Positions 31,256 to 43,083 of a stretch of 64,000 nt of DNA are shown here, in pieces. Source of the stretch: Arcuatula senhousia (Eukaryota; Mollusca; Bivalvia; Mytilida; Mytilidae); contig OZ020313.1 in the NCBI GenBank assembly GCA_963971305.1, positions 57,236,203 through 57,300,202 of the forward strand, read 5' to 3'. The notes beneath the pieces are model-generated. The model was not told the DNA's origin. It did not search any database and saw nothing but the letters and a program-made list of their open reading frames with translations. The stretch's first letter is position 1; each line of letters begins with the position of its first letter. A program made the translations under genes and the position numbers.

Positions 31256-34200
31256 GTATGTGGTATTTATGTACTGATATCATAATCATTGTATTTTGGT
31301 TTCGCCGATTTTGGTCAGTTAAACTATTTAAGTCTTTATTCCATAAAACGTGACTCATACCAGCAACCCCACGTCGACTGGGGCTTCTGATAATGTCAAG
31401 ATGATCCATGACCTGCAACATGATTATATTTGCAATGGAAGCAGCATGGTAGAGGTTGTAGCATAGGTCCAAATAATCATGACGTCTTTCTGTTGTTGTT
31501 TTTTTGTCACTCAACTTCAATATTGGTAATCAGCAAAATCCTCTGGTCAGACATCACACTGGTTTTATGTAAATGTTCGGACATTTTTAAGATCTCCTGA
31601 GACTCATAGGAAGCCAAACGTCAAGTCCGTCCTCTAGCCATCCTTAATTTGCACATGCAGTTTCTAGAACAGTTGATGAAAGCTTTCTCCTACATACACT
31701 CTCCTTGATTAGGCGCCACTCTAATAGACTAATAAGCGTAGTGATAACGCAGAGAATAGGATTCTACGCAGGAGATTGTCCTACATACTGATAATCTTTG
31801 AAATATCCCAGAATAATTGAAAGCCCACTAGGCGACAATTAAAATAAATTGATCCGACAATCCAATAAATCGACATCATAGCCCATTGTTACGACAATCC
31901 AATAAAACGATAGCCCATTGGTCTGGCAATCCAATAGTTCGATAGCCCATTGGCCCGACAGTCAAATAGTTTGATAGCCCTTTACCCCGACAATCCAATA
32001 TTTCGATAGCCCATTTGGCCGACAATAAAAAAAAAATCAATAGCTATAGCCTATTAGTCTGACAATCCAATAACTCGATAGCCCGTTGGTCATGTTGGTC
32101 CGACAATCCAATAAATCAATAGCGCATTGATGGTTGGTCCGACAATCCAATTGTTTGATAGTCCATTGGTCCGACAGTCTAATAGTTCGTTAGCTCATTG
32201 GTCCGACAATCCAATATTTCGATAGCCCATTAGTCCGACAATCCACTAGTTCGATAGCCCATTAGTCCGACTATCCAATATGGTTTGATAGCCCATTGGT
32301 CCGACAATCCACTAGTTCGATAGCCCATTGGTCCGACAATCCAATAGTTCGATAGCCCATTAGTCAGACAATCCACTAATTCGATAGCACATTGGTCCGA
32401 CAATCCACTAGTTCGATAGCCCATTGGTCCGACAATCCACTAGTTCGATAGCCCATTGGTCCGATAATCAAATAGTTCGATAGCCCATTGGTCCGACAAT
32501 CCACTAGTTCGATAGCCCATTGGTCCGACAATCCACCAGTTCGATAGCCCATTGGTTCGACAATCCACTAGTTCGATAGCCCATTGGTTCGACAATCCAC
32601 TAGTTCGATAGCCCATTGGTCCGATAATCCACTAGTTCGATAGCCCATTGGTCCGATAATCAAATAGTTCGATAGCCCAATAGTCCGACAATCCACCAGT
32701 TCGATAGCCCATTGGTCCGACAATCCACCAGTTCGATAGCCCATTGGTCCAACAATCCACCAGTTCGATAGCTCATTTGGTCCGACAATCCCCTAGTTCG
32801 ATAGCCCATTGGTTCGACAGTTCGATAGCCCATTGGTTCGACAATCCACTAGTTCGATAGCCCATTAGTCCGATAATCCACTAGTTCGATAGCCCATTGG
32901 TTCGACAATCCACTAGTTCGATAACCCATTGGTCCGACAATCCACTAGTTCGATAGCCCATTGGTTCGACAATCCACTAATTCGATAGCCCATTGGTCCG
33001 ACAATCCTCTAGTTCGATAGCCCATTAGTCCGACTATCCAATATGGTTTGATAGCCCATTGGTCCGACAATCCACTAGTTCGATAGCCCATTAGTAAGAC
33101 AATCCACTAGTTCGATAGCCCATTGGTTCGACAATCCATTAGTTCGATAGCCCATTGGTCCGACAATCCACTTGTTCGATAACCCATTGGTCCGATAATC
33201 CAATAGTTCGATAGCCGAATAGTCCGACAATCCACCAGTTCGATAGCCCATTGGTCCGACAATCCACTAGTTCGATAGCCCATTGGTCCGATAATCAAAT
33301 AGTTCGATAGCCCAATAGTCCGACAATCCACCAGTTCGATAGCCCATTGGTCCGACAATCCACCAGTTCGATAGCTCATTTGGTCCGACAATCCACTAGT
33401 TCGACAATCTCCTAGTTCGATAGCCCATTGGTCCGACAGTTCGATAGCCCATTGGTTCGACAATCCACTAATTCGATAGCCCATTGGTCCGACTATCCAA
33501 TATGGATTGATAGCCCATTGGTCCGACAATCCACTAGTTCGATAGCCCATTAGTCAGACAATCCACTAGTTCGATAACCCATTGGTCCGATAATCCACTA
33601 GTTCGATAGCCCATTGGTCCGACAATCCACTAGTTCGATAACCCATTTGTCCGACAATCCCCTAGTTCGATACCCCATTGGTCCGACAATCCCCTAGTTC
33701 GATAGCCCATTGGTTCGACAATCCACTAGTTCGATAGCCCATTGGTTCGACAATCCACTAGTTCGATAGCCCAATAGTCCGACAATCCACTAGTTCGATA
33801 GCTCATTAATCCGACTATCCAATATTGTTTGATAGCCCATTGGTTCGACAATCCACTAGTTCGATAGCCCATTGGTTCGACAATCCACTAGTTCGATAGC
33901 CCATTGGTCCGACAATCCACTAGTTCGATAACCCATTGGTCCGACAATCCACTAGTTCGATAACCCATTGGTCCGACAATCCCCTAGTTCGATAGCCCAT
34001 TGGTTCGACAGTTCGATAGCCCATTGGTTCGACAATCCACTAGTTCGATAGCCCATTAGTCCGACAATCCACTAGTTCGATAGCCCATTGGTTCGACAAT
34101 CCACTAGTTCGATAACCCATTGGTCCGACAATCCACTAGTTCGATAGCCCATTGGTTCGACAATCCACTAATTCGATAGCCCATTGGTCCGACAATCCTC

Positions 34201-36557
34201 TAGTTCGATAGCCCATTGGTCTGACAATCCACTAAACCTCTTACCCACTACTTCGACGAAGGTGGTACAGTTCTCGGTATGGATATAAATATTTTCCCAA
34301 CCAAATCGTATTATTCAATGCTGGTAAGAAGCGACAAAAAATAGTGATTAACATTTTAGGCATTTGGAATGTAATAATAAAATTATAGATCTGCTCAGTG
34401 TCGACTTTAAGTCTAGACGAACTAGAGCCAGATGTCAAGTGACAAAGCATGTTGCTACAACAATCTAAATTGCTTCTACTACTGTTGGTTTCAAAAGACG
34501 ATAAAGAGGTGTGGAATAAGTGTATGCGACACAACCAACATAAAGAAACGGAAGTTTTAAAAATCACAATATTAATGGAAAACAGCCAGCAGCTTTACCA
34601 GAGGTTGCTGCGCGCCGTCTGGCATTGGCCCAAGACAAAAAATACAATACTTAAGATTCAAACAAGTCCCTTATAAAAGCTATCTCGTGTACAGGTATAC
34701 CATCAAGATGATATATAAGAGCATACATCTCAAGCACAAGGATACGTTCGACTTTAAGATTACTTCTTAGCATTTATTAAAATTTAACAAGAAACTTTAA
34801 CGAAAATGTACAATTCACTTAGCATAATAGTCTTTCAAATTTGTCGCATACATGTATATAGTGTCCGTAAGAACACGATAAAAATTAAACCCCCTTCATA
34901 TAAAATAAGTCGTCGATGGGACATAAAAGGATAATTTTATCAAAACGAGCCTGAGGATTACATTATGCAGTAAGTATAGAACGTAAGCTAATAACATCAT
35001 TGAGTTAGTTACATATATAGACTTTCACAACGTCTTTTAAACATTAAACAGCCAAATGTATAGAGATTATGTTTTTTTAAAGACCGAAATGGTCAGATTA
35101 AAAAAAAAAATGGTGGGTAAAACCAGGTTATATGGCGCGCTAACCTCCCCCTTTTTCCATTTCGATCTTTGGGTCTGGTAGTTACACAAAACTATCCCTA
35201 ACCCTTATACTTGATTTGAGAAAAATCAGAATACTAGTAGTTGATAATCATTATCGTAATGTCAGCGTTATGGGTTGTCGAACTATTGTAATGTTGGACA
35301 AAAGGCCTGTCAGATCATTGATTGTAACTTAAATTAGAATAAACAATTTTTCCGCAATGGTGACAGTCCCACCATCTTGGTCTGTCTGTTAAATGTAGAG
35401 ATATATTCTATGTATTTATAGGTCCAGGATTTAATGTCGTGGTATTGTAGTGAGTTCAAGGACACTATGATGACAAACCCTCCAGCATGGTTTCAGTCAT
35501 TCGTTTTCTGTGAAATGTTTTTCCAGCTTCCGTTCTTCTTTGTTGCATCATATGTATTTATAAAAGGTGAGTGCAAGAATGGGAAACATCAAATGGGAAG
35601 GTGAATGTAAGAATGAGAAATATCAATTTGGAAGGTGATTGCGAGAATGAGAATTTTTTAATTGGCATTGAAACACTGAAGACAATACAATTTCAATGTT
35701 GACAACAAACAAACATTACAATTTATAGAAAATGTAACATCACCAGCAATGCTACGCTAGTAACCTGAGCTCTTCATGTTGCCGTTATATCGTCTGAAAT
35801 GAGGCAGGAAAAATACCGATGTCGTACCATGCAAATTAGGCAACAAACAACATATGTTTTGTTTCCTCTACATCAGAGAACCGATCGGAACTGCAAACGA
35901 CCATTTCCACCTTAGGAAAAAAGAAACCTTGTCTGTTCCTGACAAAGGCGGAATTAGTTGGCAAATACTAGAGTACTTGAATGAAATCGGGTTTTTGTAA
36001 ATGAGTAGAAGACTTTTTAATAAATAGATCCTAATGAAATGTGGATAGTGTGTTTACACAACCTCAACAGAAAGAGATATCACTAGGTACGAGTTTAACT
36101 AATGGAAACAGTAACGGAGCGTCAATGGGACCAGCAGTCGGTTCTCTCATTTCTGAGATAGTTCAAGATTTATATTCCAGTGTCTAGAGAAAAGACACTT
36201 GGTTAAATTGGAAGCAACCTATCATTTTTCATGACTGAGTGATATTAGCTGAATTAAACATTGCATATTTTTAAAATTTATTTGATTTTTATCCTTTCTC
36301 TTCTAGGAATACACCAGTATCCATGGATACAGAAACCAATGGTGATTTATGGCGCCCACACAGCTACTACAACTATAGCCATCACTTTCCATCTGTTTTT
36401 CCATGACTTCCGGTTAACAACGCCACCTGGGCCTGACACTATGGAGGAGAGACTAAGACTGTTTGCTATCTACTGTCCTTTTCTGATAATACCGATAATT
36501 TTATTGCTCAACTTCTCATGTAGGTCTTTTCCTCGCCAAAAAGCGAAAAGAAATTAA
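31139..36557 (+). CDS. TMEM97: TMEM97/sigma-2 receptor homologue (three exons)
   Basis: Encodes a 170-aa four-helix membrane protein of the EXPERA family (endoplasmic reticulum/lysosome; binds sterols and affects cholesterol and NPC1 handling in vertebrates). Exons: 31139-31255, 35422-35566, 36307-36557. Junctions are CAG|gtatgt, ttatag|GTCCAG, AAAAG|gtgag and ttctag|GAATAC, and the phases agree. The spliced frame has no stop. Diagnostic stretches are HIPVAIFIDSQALLPRWIYP, NPPAWFQSFVFCE and FQLPFF. D26, D53 and E70 occupy the places of human Asp29, Asp56 and Glu73, the key acidic residues. The C-terminus is basic (RQKAKRN), resembling the ER-retrieval tail of homologues. Length is close to the 176 aa of the human protein. 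Intron 1 (4.2 kb) contains a 2.4-kb satellite. Confidence 0.93.
31256..31829. other. Intron 1 of TMEM97, left part
   Basis: Unique-looking sequence between the donor site and the satellite array; nothing further recognised. Confidence 0.5.
31830..34230. repeat. 32-bp satellite array, about 75 copies, inside TMEM97 intron 1
   Basis: Consensus GACAATCCACTAGTTCGATA plus GCCCATTGGTCC, period 32 bp. The left end (31830-32210) is more diverged, and the centre and right are homogenised, with higher-order blocks (for example a shared variant TCCAATATGGTTTGATAGC at about 32275 and 33027). Long minus-strand frames (to 147 codons) are artefacts: three units make 96 bp. The array must be spliced out in every TMEM97 transcript. 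Confidence 0.95.
34495..34690 (-). repeat. Dispersed repeat R1 fragment, inverted
   Basis: GAGGTGTGGAATAAGTGTAT, CGACACAACC and TTGGCCCAAGAC are the reverse complement of the R1 ends at 43245-43270 and 44286-44315. Confidence 0.6.
35100..35190 (-). repeat. Fragment of the Penelope-like element 3' region
   Basis: ATGGTGGGTAAAACCAGGTT, ATGGCGC, TTTCGATCTTTGGGTCTGGT matches the sequence just downstream of the Penelope-like coding region at about 51730-51800, with moderate divergence. Confidence 0.55.
35422..35566 (+). CDS. TMEM97: TMEM97 exon 2
   Basis: 145 bp between TTATAG and GTGAG. Encodes SWYCSEFKD, NPPAWFQSFVFCE and QLPFFFVASYVF (Asp53, Glu70 and the second helix). Confidence 0.92.
35567..36306. 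other. Intron 2 of TMEM97
   Basis: 740-bp intron with short GAGAATGxGAAxxT-type repeats after the donor. No other feature. Confidence 0.6.
36307..36557 (+). CDS. TMEM97: TMEM97 exon 3 (to the stop codon)
   Basis: 251 bp after TTCTAG; encodes the third and fourth helices and the basic tail, stop TAA at 36555-36557. The polypyrimidine stretch before the acceptor (TTTTTATCCTTTCTCTTC) is good. Confidence 0.92.
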
Positions 36558-37384
36558 TATTTCTGATGATATTTTATTCAAGTGTAGCTTTTACGAATGT
36601 GTTTACAAAATGTATATATTTGTATAATCAATTTAGCATAAATTTTGAAAACACGTTTATGTGTTTTCTTGCTTTGTATTTTTTGTTGCCTGTTTTTATC
36701 GCTCTGTTTTCATTCCTGTTTTGTTTTGTTTTGTATTTGTCCTTTCGGACCTATGACATTCAAATGCCCCATTTATACCTGTCTGCTTCTTTCTGTTATA
36801 CAACTACATGCTCATCATCATCCTAAGTTTGTTTAACAATTTATATTTCTCTCCTCATTAAATACTCCTGATCGATGTCGTCGGTGCTGTAATTGACTCA
36901 TCGAACTTTTTTTAGTTTGAATATTTGTTCCCTCTTTCATTTTTTGTGACCTAAATGGTGTTGATGAAAGGTTACTTCTTGAAATATGCATGTACTGCAT
37001 AGCTAGATTTAACGTTGTAGTGGCACCCTGATTAACGAGTTAACCTAAAGTGTTACTTTAGGTTAAATTAGTGCTACATGAAGGTTAAATAGGTGTTACA
37101 TTTAGGTCGATAAATATAGCTTCTACAACGCGATTGATTTGATTATGGAATTTCTAACATCAAGGGAAACAAATTTGATTATTTTAATTGCGAGGCTTGC
37201 CGAACGATTAAAATATCCAATTTTTTCCCCCGAGATGTTAGAAATTGAATAATCATCAAGATGTAGGTGGTTTTTCTCTAATGTCTACATGTAAAAAATT
37301 GCAAAAGGTTGCTCATCAATTATATGTGCAATTACGCTGAAAATAAAATTTTCTCTAGAGGTGAGAAATATTTTTTTCACAACT
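36558..37384. other. 3' flank of TMEM97 with old repeats
   Basis: 36725-36800 carries a dispersed repeat motif (CCTTTCGGACCTATGACATT) that recurs near 38990, 44650, 48420 (-) and 62080. 36850-37030 is a diverged copy of the unit repeated at 40271-40811. 37040-37110 has GTGTTAC/GGTTAAATTAG words like the array at 46.7 kb. A perfect AATAAA downstream of the stop was not identified. Confidence 0.45.
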
Positions 37385-39905
37385 GGGGCCAGTAACTAAA
37401 AGCAATCTTAGACTTTAAGATATTCTTAAGACACTCTTTAAAAATAAGAGTGTAACTAAAAGCAGTCGTTGAATGATTGACAGCCCTTAACTTCTATTCA
37501 GACACGCAAATTTAAGAAATGTCTACGAAAAAGTCTTAAGATTATCTTATTTTTGTCGGGTAACCAAAAGGTTTCTTAAAATTTAACCTGTTCGCAAACT
37601 CATCTTTAGGTCAACTTTGACATTTAAGTGTGTAACTAAACGTTCTCTTATATGAAAACAATCTTCGTAACGTTAAGGGTGCCCATGACCAACCTTAAAT
37701 GTCTTCTTTAAAGACAAATCACAGATCCTAATGGCCGTAGCACTATTTTTAATGAAAAATTAATTTTACATGCACTGGAAAAAAAAACTCCATAATAAAA
37801 ATGTCCATTTTTCATATAAAATTTGATTGAAATCACCGATAAATCAAATGAAAGCTATTAATAGCTGCGCGTACAAAAACAAATATCTATTAAGGCATGT
37901 AGGGCGACCATCTTGTATTTTTCAAGAACTTTTTTTGCCTGAATAAGCATTAAAGGATGTTCTTTCAATTGAACTATACCTTTAACAAAAATGAAATTAA
38001 TGATATTGGAAATTTTGCATGTTTTTCACACGAACTGGCTCATAAACATGATAAAGGCACCATGCGTTCGCGAGCACCTCTGCATGTCGCAAAGGATTTC
38101 AAGCGCATATTGCACTCTGACACATATGGAATATTAAAAACGAAAGAATATGGAATATGTGCCAGTAAGACACGATCCACATATTGAAATGATTTTGATA
38201 AATGTACAAAAGCAAAATTTCACTGCGTGTGAAGCGCTTTTCTGGATTAACCTTCATCAGACACGCTAGGAATAGAAAACTTGGAAAACCGGTAGAATAA
38301 CTGCATGCGGTTTGTCTGAAGCTATTGAAAGCGAAGATATTCAAAATGGATGACTTTTAGGAGACAGTAGTTTCATCCCTTCCACGCAGGCAGAAAGAAA
38401 ACATAACAAAGTTCAATAGTCTACGAGATGTATACTAGAAAGAACTTTATGAATATGATGAAGATGCAGACGATCGAGGGGAACAATTTTATATCTTTTA
38501 TAATCTAATTTTTCTGCAAGTCAGAATACAACATACATCTAATCTACCAGATCATACTCATGCCAAATATTTCCCCACACCCACTAATATTTCTTGGAAC
38601 ATGAATGTCCTTGTAATAAATATAACCTAAGTTTGAATCCGCCCAGCCAGAAGGTCAAGGTATAAAAGATGTGAGAGAAATAGTGTGAACTTAGTTTGTA
38701 CTAGTGCACTATGCGTATCCAGCTTCATCACTCTAAGACTTGTTAAAAATGAGATGCGCATAAGACTTAAACATTGCTAGATCACGGTATTGCTTCATGT
38801 ATTGAAAATGGTCAAAGTCACTGAAATAAAGCCTCTAGGTAGATGTTGAAGACCCTATACAGAAGTCAACAACTAAATCTTCCGGAGCACCCGAGTCGTA
38901 TTGGGTCGCGTTGTTGATTCTGTCTGTTCGGTTTATTTTGTGTTTTTTCTATGTTTTTTTTTTGTTTCAGTGTGCTGTTCTCGTTCATGTTCAATGGTTG
39001 CTGTGTCTTATGACACTCGAATGTCCCATTGGTGCCTCTTTGCTTCTTTCATATACCAGATATCAAGTCATTGTGATTTAAGCATGTTAAGTTGCTGAAG
39101 AAGCTGTGAAGGAAATGATCAACAATTGATCACTAATGTTGTAAGTTGACTTCGTCGGTAAACAGGATGTAGACATCCGACAGTCCTTATTTTAGTTATC
39201 GCTCGCCATCCAAAAAAGACCTTATACTCAATCTATATACATGTATCACTTTTCAAGTCACTCTGATTTGTAGTTGCCGTGAAAACTGCTATTGAAGATA
39301 TATTGCACAAGAAAAGCATGATCCCTTTTCTTCGAAGCTAACATTGACAGTAACCCCCTTACCTGTAAAGCAACATCTATGTCTCATTCATCTTCTCAGG
39401 AAACAGAGACAGTTTCGTTTTGGGTTTGAAACTTTTTCTTCAATATCGATTTATGATACTCATTGATCAAAACATGCATCATTGAAATATGATCTTTAAA
39501 CTCTTGAGGTTTAACGCGCATGCATAATTACATGTAGATAGCAGTAGCAGTTTTGTTGTTTTATTTGTTCTAGTCATTTTATGCATTTGTTTTCTTTTTG
39601 TTGGTTTTAATTAATGTCTAATTTGTAATCGTTACATAAAATGCACAAATGACGAAAAAATTAACGAATATGTAGAATTTTTTACCTAGAAACAAAGACG
39701 GAGCATCCGGATTTAGGTTAAATTAATTTAATATATCGGCCTCTTGTCTATTTCTTACGATCAACGTATTAAAAAGATAAGTTAATCGTACGCACGAGCG
39801 AAGTTTGCGTTTAGTTACACCCCTAACATTTTCTTAAGATTATCTTGCAATAATCGTAAGTGCTCGATTAAGAGGATCTTAATATTGGCTTTTAGTTACA
39901 GGGCC
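37385..39905 (+). mobile_element. 2.5-kb TIR-type repeat element, copy A
   Basis: The left end GGGGCCAGTAACTAAAAGC mirrors the right end GGCTTTTAGTTACAGGGCC. Inverted GTAACTAAA/TCTTAAGA words continue inward, giving ends rich in ATCTTAAGAT motifs. The same sequence occurs at 40116-46456 in the same orientation, so this is one family. GGGCC flanks both ends. In copy B the right-hand GGGCC belongs to the interrupted host sequence, so it is probably a target duplication. No transposase is visible. Copy A contains one insertion (R2, 38134-38299) that copy B lacks. Confidence 0.7.
38134..38299 (+). mobile_element. R2 repeat insertion (166 bp) with 5-bp target duplication
   Basis: Comparison with copy B (CATATGGAATAACTG near 42275) shows that this segment was inserted, with GAATA at both junctions (38129-38133 and 38295-38299). 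The interior has GTGCCAG..AAGACACGATC and GTGTGAAGCGCTTTTCTGG. It has no coding capacity. The ends are not good inverted repeats, so the mobilising system is unknown. Confidence 0.75.
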
Positions 39906-39908
39906 CTG

Positions 39909-40115
39909 GTCGAGAAAGGTAACAACCAAACTACCGAACTCACAGGGATGATCAATCTCATATATCCAAGAACAAAAGACAAAACGAGGCAAATATATAC
40001 CAGAGAAATTGAAGATTGCAATGGTCCTGACTTGGTATAGGCATTTCTAAAGAAATGATGAGTTTAATCAGGTTTTATTGCGCCAAACCACCCACTTCCA
40101 TTGCAATCTAAGAAT
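39909..40115 (-). mobile_element. Penelope-like 3' fragment, left piece
   Basis: GGTAACAACCAAACTACCGA, ATCAATCTCATA, ATTGCAATGGTCCTGACTTG and the following sequence correspond to 51597-51790. The fragment continues at 46455-46657, so element B inserted into it. Confidence 0.75.
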
Positions 40116-40270
40116 CAGGGCCAGTAACTAAACACAATCTTATACATTAAGATATTCTTAAGACACTCTTTTGAAATAAGAGTGTAACTAAAAGCAGTCG
40201 TAGAATGATTGACAGCCCTTAACCTCTATTCAGACACTCAAATTTAAGAAATGTCTAAGAATAAGTCTTA

Positions 40271-40811
40271 CGAACGTTTTGGTTTTGGGTACTTTTCGTT
40301 TTCAACATTTTTGGATCTTACCTTCAAATGTTTTGATATAAATGCTACTGATGAGAGGTTCCTCCTTGGAATATCGATGTATAGCATATCCAAATTAACC
40401 GTTTATACCCGCGTTTTGGTTTTTGTAATTTTGAAACCACTGGGCGATAACCGCTGCTGGTGGACCAGAGGTCCCCGAGGGTAATCACAAGCCCGGTCGT
40501 CAGACTTGTCTGACACGATTTACCATAATATTTCTAATATTTTGTTGCTTAAATTTCCGATTTTAAAATTCAAAATTGTTTAAAACACTAAGTTTCTTTC
40601 CTTGTAATGCACATGGTCGATATCCTCGGTGCTGGATTTGGCTTCCTTGCTCGAACATTTTGTTTTTGAGTACTTTTCGTTTTCAACATTTTTGGATCTT
40701 ACCCTCCAATGTTTTGATATAAATGCTACTGATGAAAGGTTACTCCTTGAAATATCGATATATAGCATATCCAAATTAACCGTTATACCCGCGTTTTGGT
40801 ATTTGTAATTC
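40271..40811 (+). repeat. Insertion with two direct repeats of about 160 bp
   Basis: 40271-40434 and 40652-40811 both start CGAAC and share TTTTCGTTTTCAACATTTTT and TTTTGATATAAATGCTACTG, ending CCCGCGTTTTGG..GTAATT. A 217-bp spacer separates them. Copy A lacks the whole segment. A diverged third unit, including the end of the spacer (GTCGGTGCTG), lies at 36850-37030. This is either a short LTR-like element or two units of a 380-bp tandem. Confidence 0.65.
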
Positions 40812-41089
40812 TTAAGCTTATCTTATTTTTGTCGGGTAAATAAAAGGTTTCTTAAAATTTAACCTGTTTGCAAACTCATCTTTAGGTCAACTTTGACATT
40901 TAAGTGTGTAACTAAACGTTCTCTTATATGAAAACAATCTTCGTAACGTTAAGGGTGCCCATGACCAATTGTAAATGTTTTCTCTTTAAAGACAAACCAC
41001 TGAACCTAGTTGCCGTAGCACTATTTTTAATGAAAATTCGATTTTACATACACTGGTAAAAACCTCCACAATGAAAATGTCATTTTTTT

Positions 41090-41983
41090 ATGGCCCGACC
41101 ACGTATGTGGATCGGACATATAGTTTTACCCTTGTCCGTCCGTCCGTCCGTCCGTCCGTACGTCCGTCCGTAACACTTTGGTTAAGTTCTTGGTTAAGGT
41201 CCATTACTCGGATACTAGATGTTGGGGGTCAATGATATTTCACCACCAGATGGGTCTTGGGTAGGGCTACACCACCCACTAGAAATAAGGTCACTGTGAC
41301 CTATATTTTATGCACGAACGACTTCGGTTAAGTTCTTGGTTAAGGTCCATAACTTGGATACTAGATGTTGGGGGTCAATGATATTTCACTACAAGATGTG
41401 TCTTAGGTAAGGTGACACCACCCACTAGAAATTGGGTCACTGTGACCTATATTTTACGCATGAATGACTTTGGTTAAGTTCTGGGTTAAGGTCCATTTCT
41501 CGGATACTAGATGTTGGGGGTCAATGATATTTCACCACTAGATGTGTCTTGGGTAGGATGACACCATCCACTAGAAATTAGGTCACTATGGCCTACATTT
41601 TACGCATGAACGACTTCGGTTAAGTTCTTGGTTAAGGTCCATAACTTTGATACTAGATGTTGGGGGTCAATGATATTTCAACACTAGATGTGTCTTGGGT
41701 AAGGTGGCACCACCCACTAAAAATTAGGTCACTGTGACCTATATTTTACGCATGAACGACTTTGGTTAAGTTCTTGGTTAAGGTCCATTACTCAGATACT
41801 AGATGTGCAGGGTCAATGATATTTTACCACTAGATGATGACACCACCCACTAGAAATTAGGTCACTATGACCTATACTTTATGCATGAACAACTTTGGTT
41901 AAGTTCTTGGTTAAGATCCAAGGGGGTCAATGATATTTCAAGAACGGGAGGGCCATCCTGTGGCTCATAGGCACATTTTCTAG
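41090..41983 (+). mobile_element. Pearl/HINE-like element, family 3
   Basis: A hairpin near the left end (CCGACCAC-GTAT-GTGG-A-TCGG, about 41094-41115) is followed by a GTCC microsatellite (41131-41170). Six core units of about 146 bp come next (GTTAAGTTCTTGGTTAAGGT at 41181, 41327, 41473, 41619, 41765 and 41898), then an end with GGGCCA, the partner of TGGCCC at 41091. The orientation is therefore reversed relative to family 1 copy 1. Copy A (ATTTTTCATATAAAA, near 37810-37825) supplies the empty site: insertion was in a T run without a clear target duplication. Non-coding. Confidence 0.75.
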
Positions 41984-42459
41984 TTTATATAAAATTTCAC
42001 TGAAATCACCGATAAATCAAATGAAAGCTATTAATAGCTTCGTGTTTTAAGGCCTGTTGGGTGATTATCTTGTATTTTTTCAAGAATTCGTTTGCCTGAA
42101 TAAGCACTAAAGGAGGTTTCAATTGCACTATACCTTTTAATAACAAAAATGAAATCATTGATATTGGACGATTTTGCATGTTTCATACGAACTGGCGCAT
42201 AAACATGATAAAGGCACCGTGCGTCCACGAACACCTTTAAATGTCGCAAAGGATTTTAAGCGCATAATGCACACATATGGAATAACTGTGGTTTGTCTGA
42301 AGCTTTTGAAAACGAAGATATTCAAAATGGAGACAGTTGTTATGGTCCTACATAGGGGCTACGCACCCAAGTTTTCAACCCTTCCACGCAGGCAGAAAGA
42401 AAATTAAACAGAGCTCACTAGTCTACGAGATGTATACTATATATAGCAAGAAAGAACTT

Positions 42460-42875
42460 TTGGAATATGGAAAATGGTATTTCCTTCTTTGTACATAGGT
42501 CTTAATTTCATACTGAAAAGAGTGTATAATATTAGCTACTGCTGGTCTACACCACAAATATATAAGAAAACGGTTACCAATTCTTGAAACTGACTTGACA
42601 ACAAAGTTCCAGACATTAAATTTTGCTTCGCCTGACGCGCGTTCCGTCTATTCAAGACTTACAGAGGCACTCTACCGAAAATATAAAAAAATCCAAATAC
42701 TATATGATTACGAAGAGCATAGAACAATGAACCAAAAATACCGAAATGGGGAACCAAATTATGACTAAGATAGTGAACCTATGTCTAGGGAAAGAAGAAC
42801 CTTAGGGTTTAGACAATTTTGAAATTTAAACGGATAATTTGCCGGTGCCGGAGCAGGCTATGAATGCTGATGGTG
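42460..42875 (+). repeat. Dispersed repeat R3 insertion in copy B
   Basis: Absent from copy A, which runs ATGTATACTAGAAAGAAC directly to GATGAAGATGCAGACGATCG. Shares CCTGACGCGCGTT, GTCTATTCAAG and CACTCTACC with 30180-30520. Confidence 0.6.
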
Positions 42876-43083
42876 GAGGTGAAGATGCAGACGATCGAGG
42901 GAAACAATTTTATATCTTTCATAAACTAATTTAACTGCAAGTCAGAATACAACATACATGTAATCTACCAGATCATACCCATGCCAAATATTCACCCACA
43001 ACCACTAATAGTTCTTGAAACAAGAATGTCCTTGTAATAAATATAACTTAAGTTTAAATCCGCCCAGCCAGAAGGTCAAGAAG

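Larger units (their letters stand above)
34231..35421. other. Intron 1 of TMEM97, right part, with R1 and Penelope-end fragments
   Basis: Contains an inverted R1 fragment (34495-34690) and a short fragment of the Penelope-like 3' region (35100-35190). The rest is AT-rich. Confidence 0.5.

Noticed and set aside
32230..33550. Long minus-strand open frames (64 and 147 codons) rich in SGLSDQWAIEL repeats
   Set aside because: They are by-products of a 32-bp satellite (three units equal 96 bp) and shift wherever the unit length varies; no independent sign of a protein.
31830..34230. CRISPR-like array of 32-bp repeats
   Set aside because: Units are directly adjacent without unique spacers, there are no cas genes, and the array lies in an intron of a eukaryotic gene.
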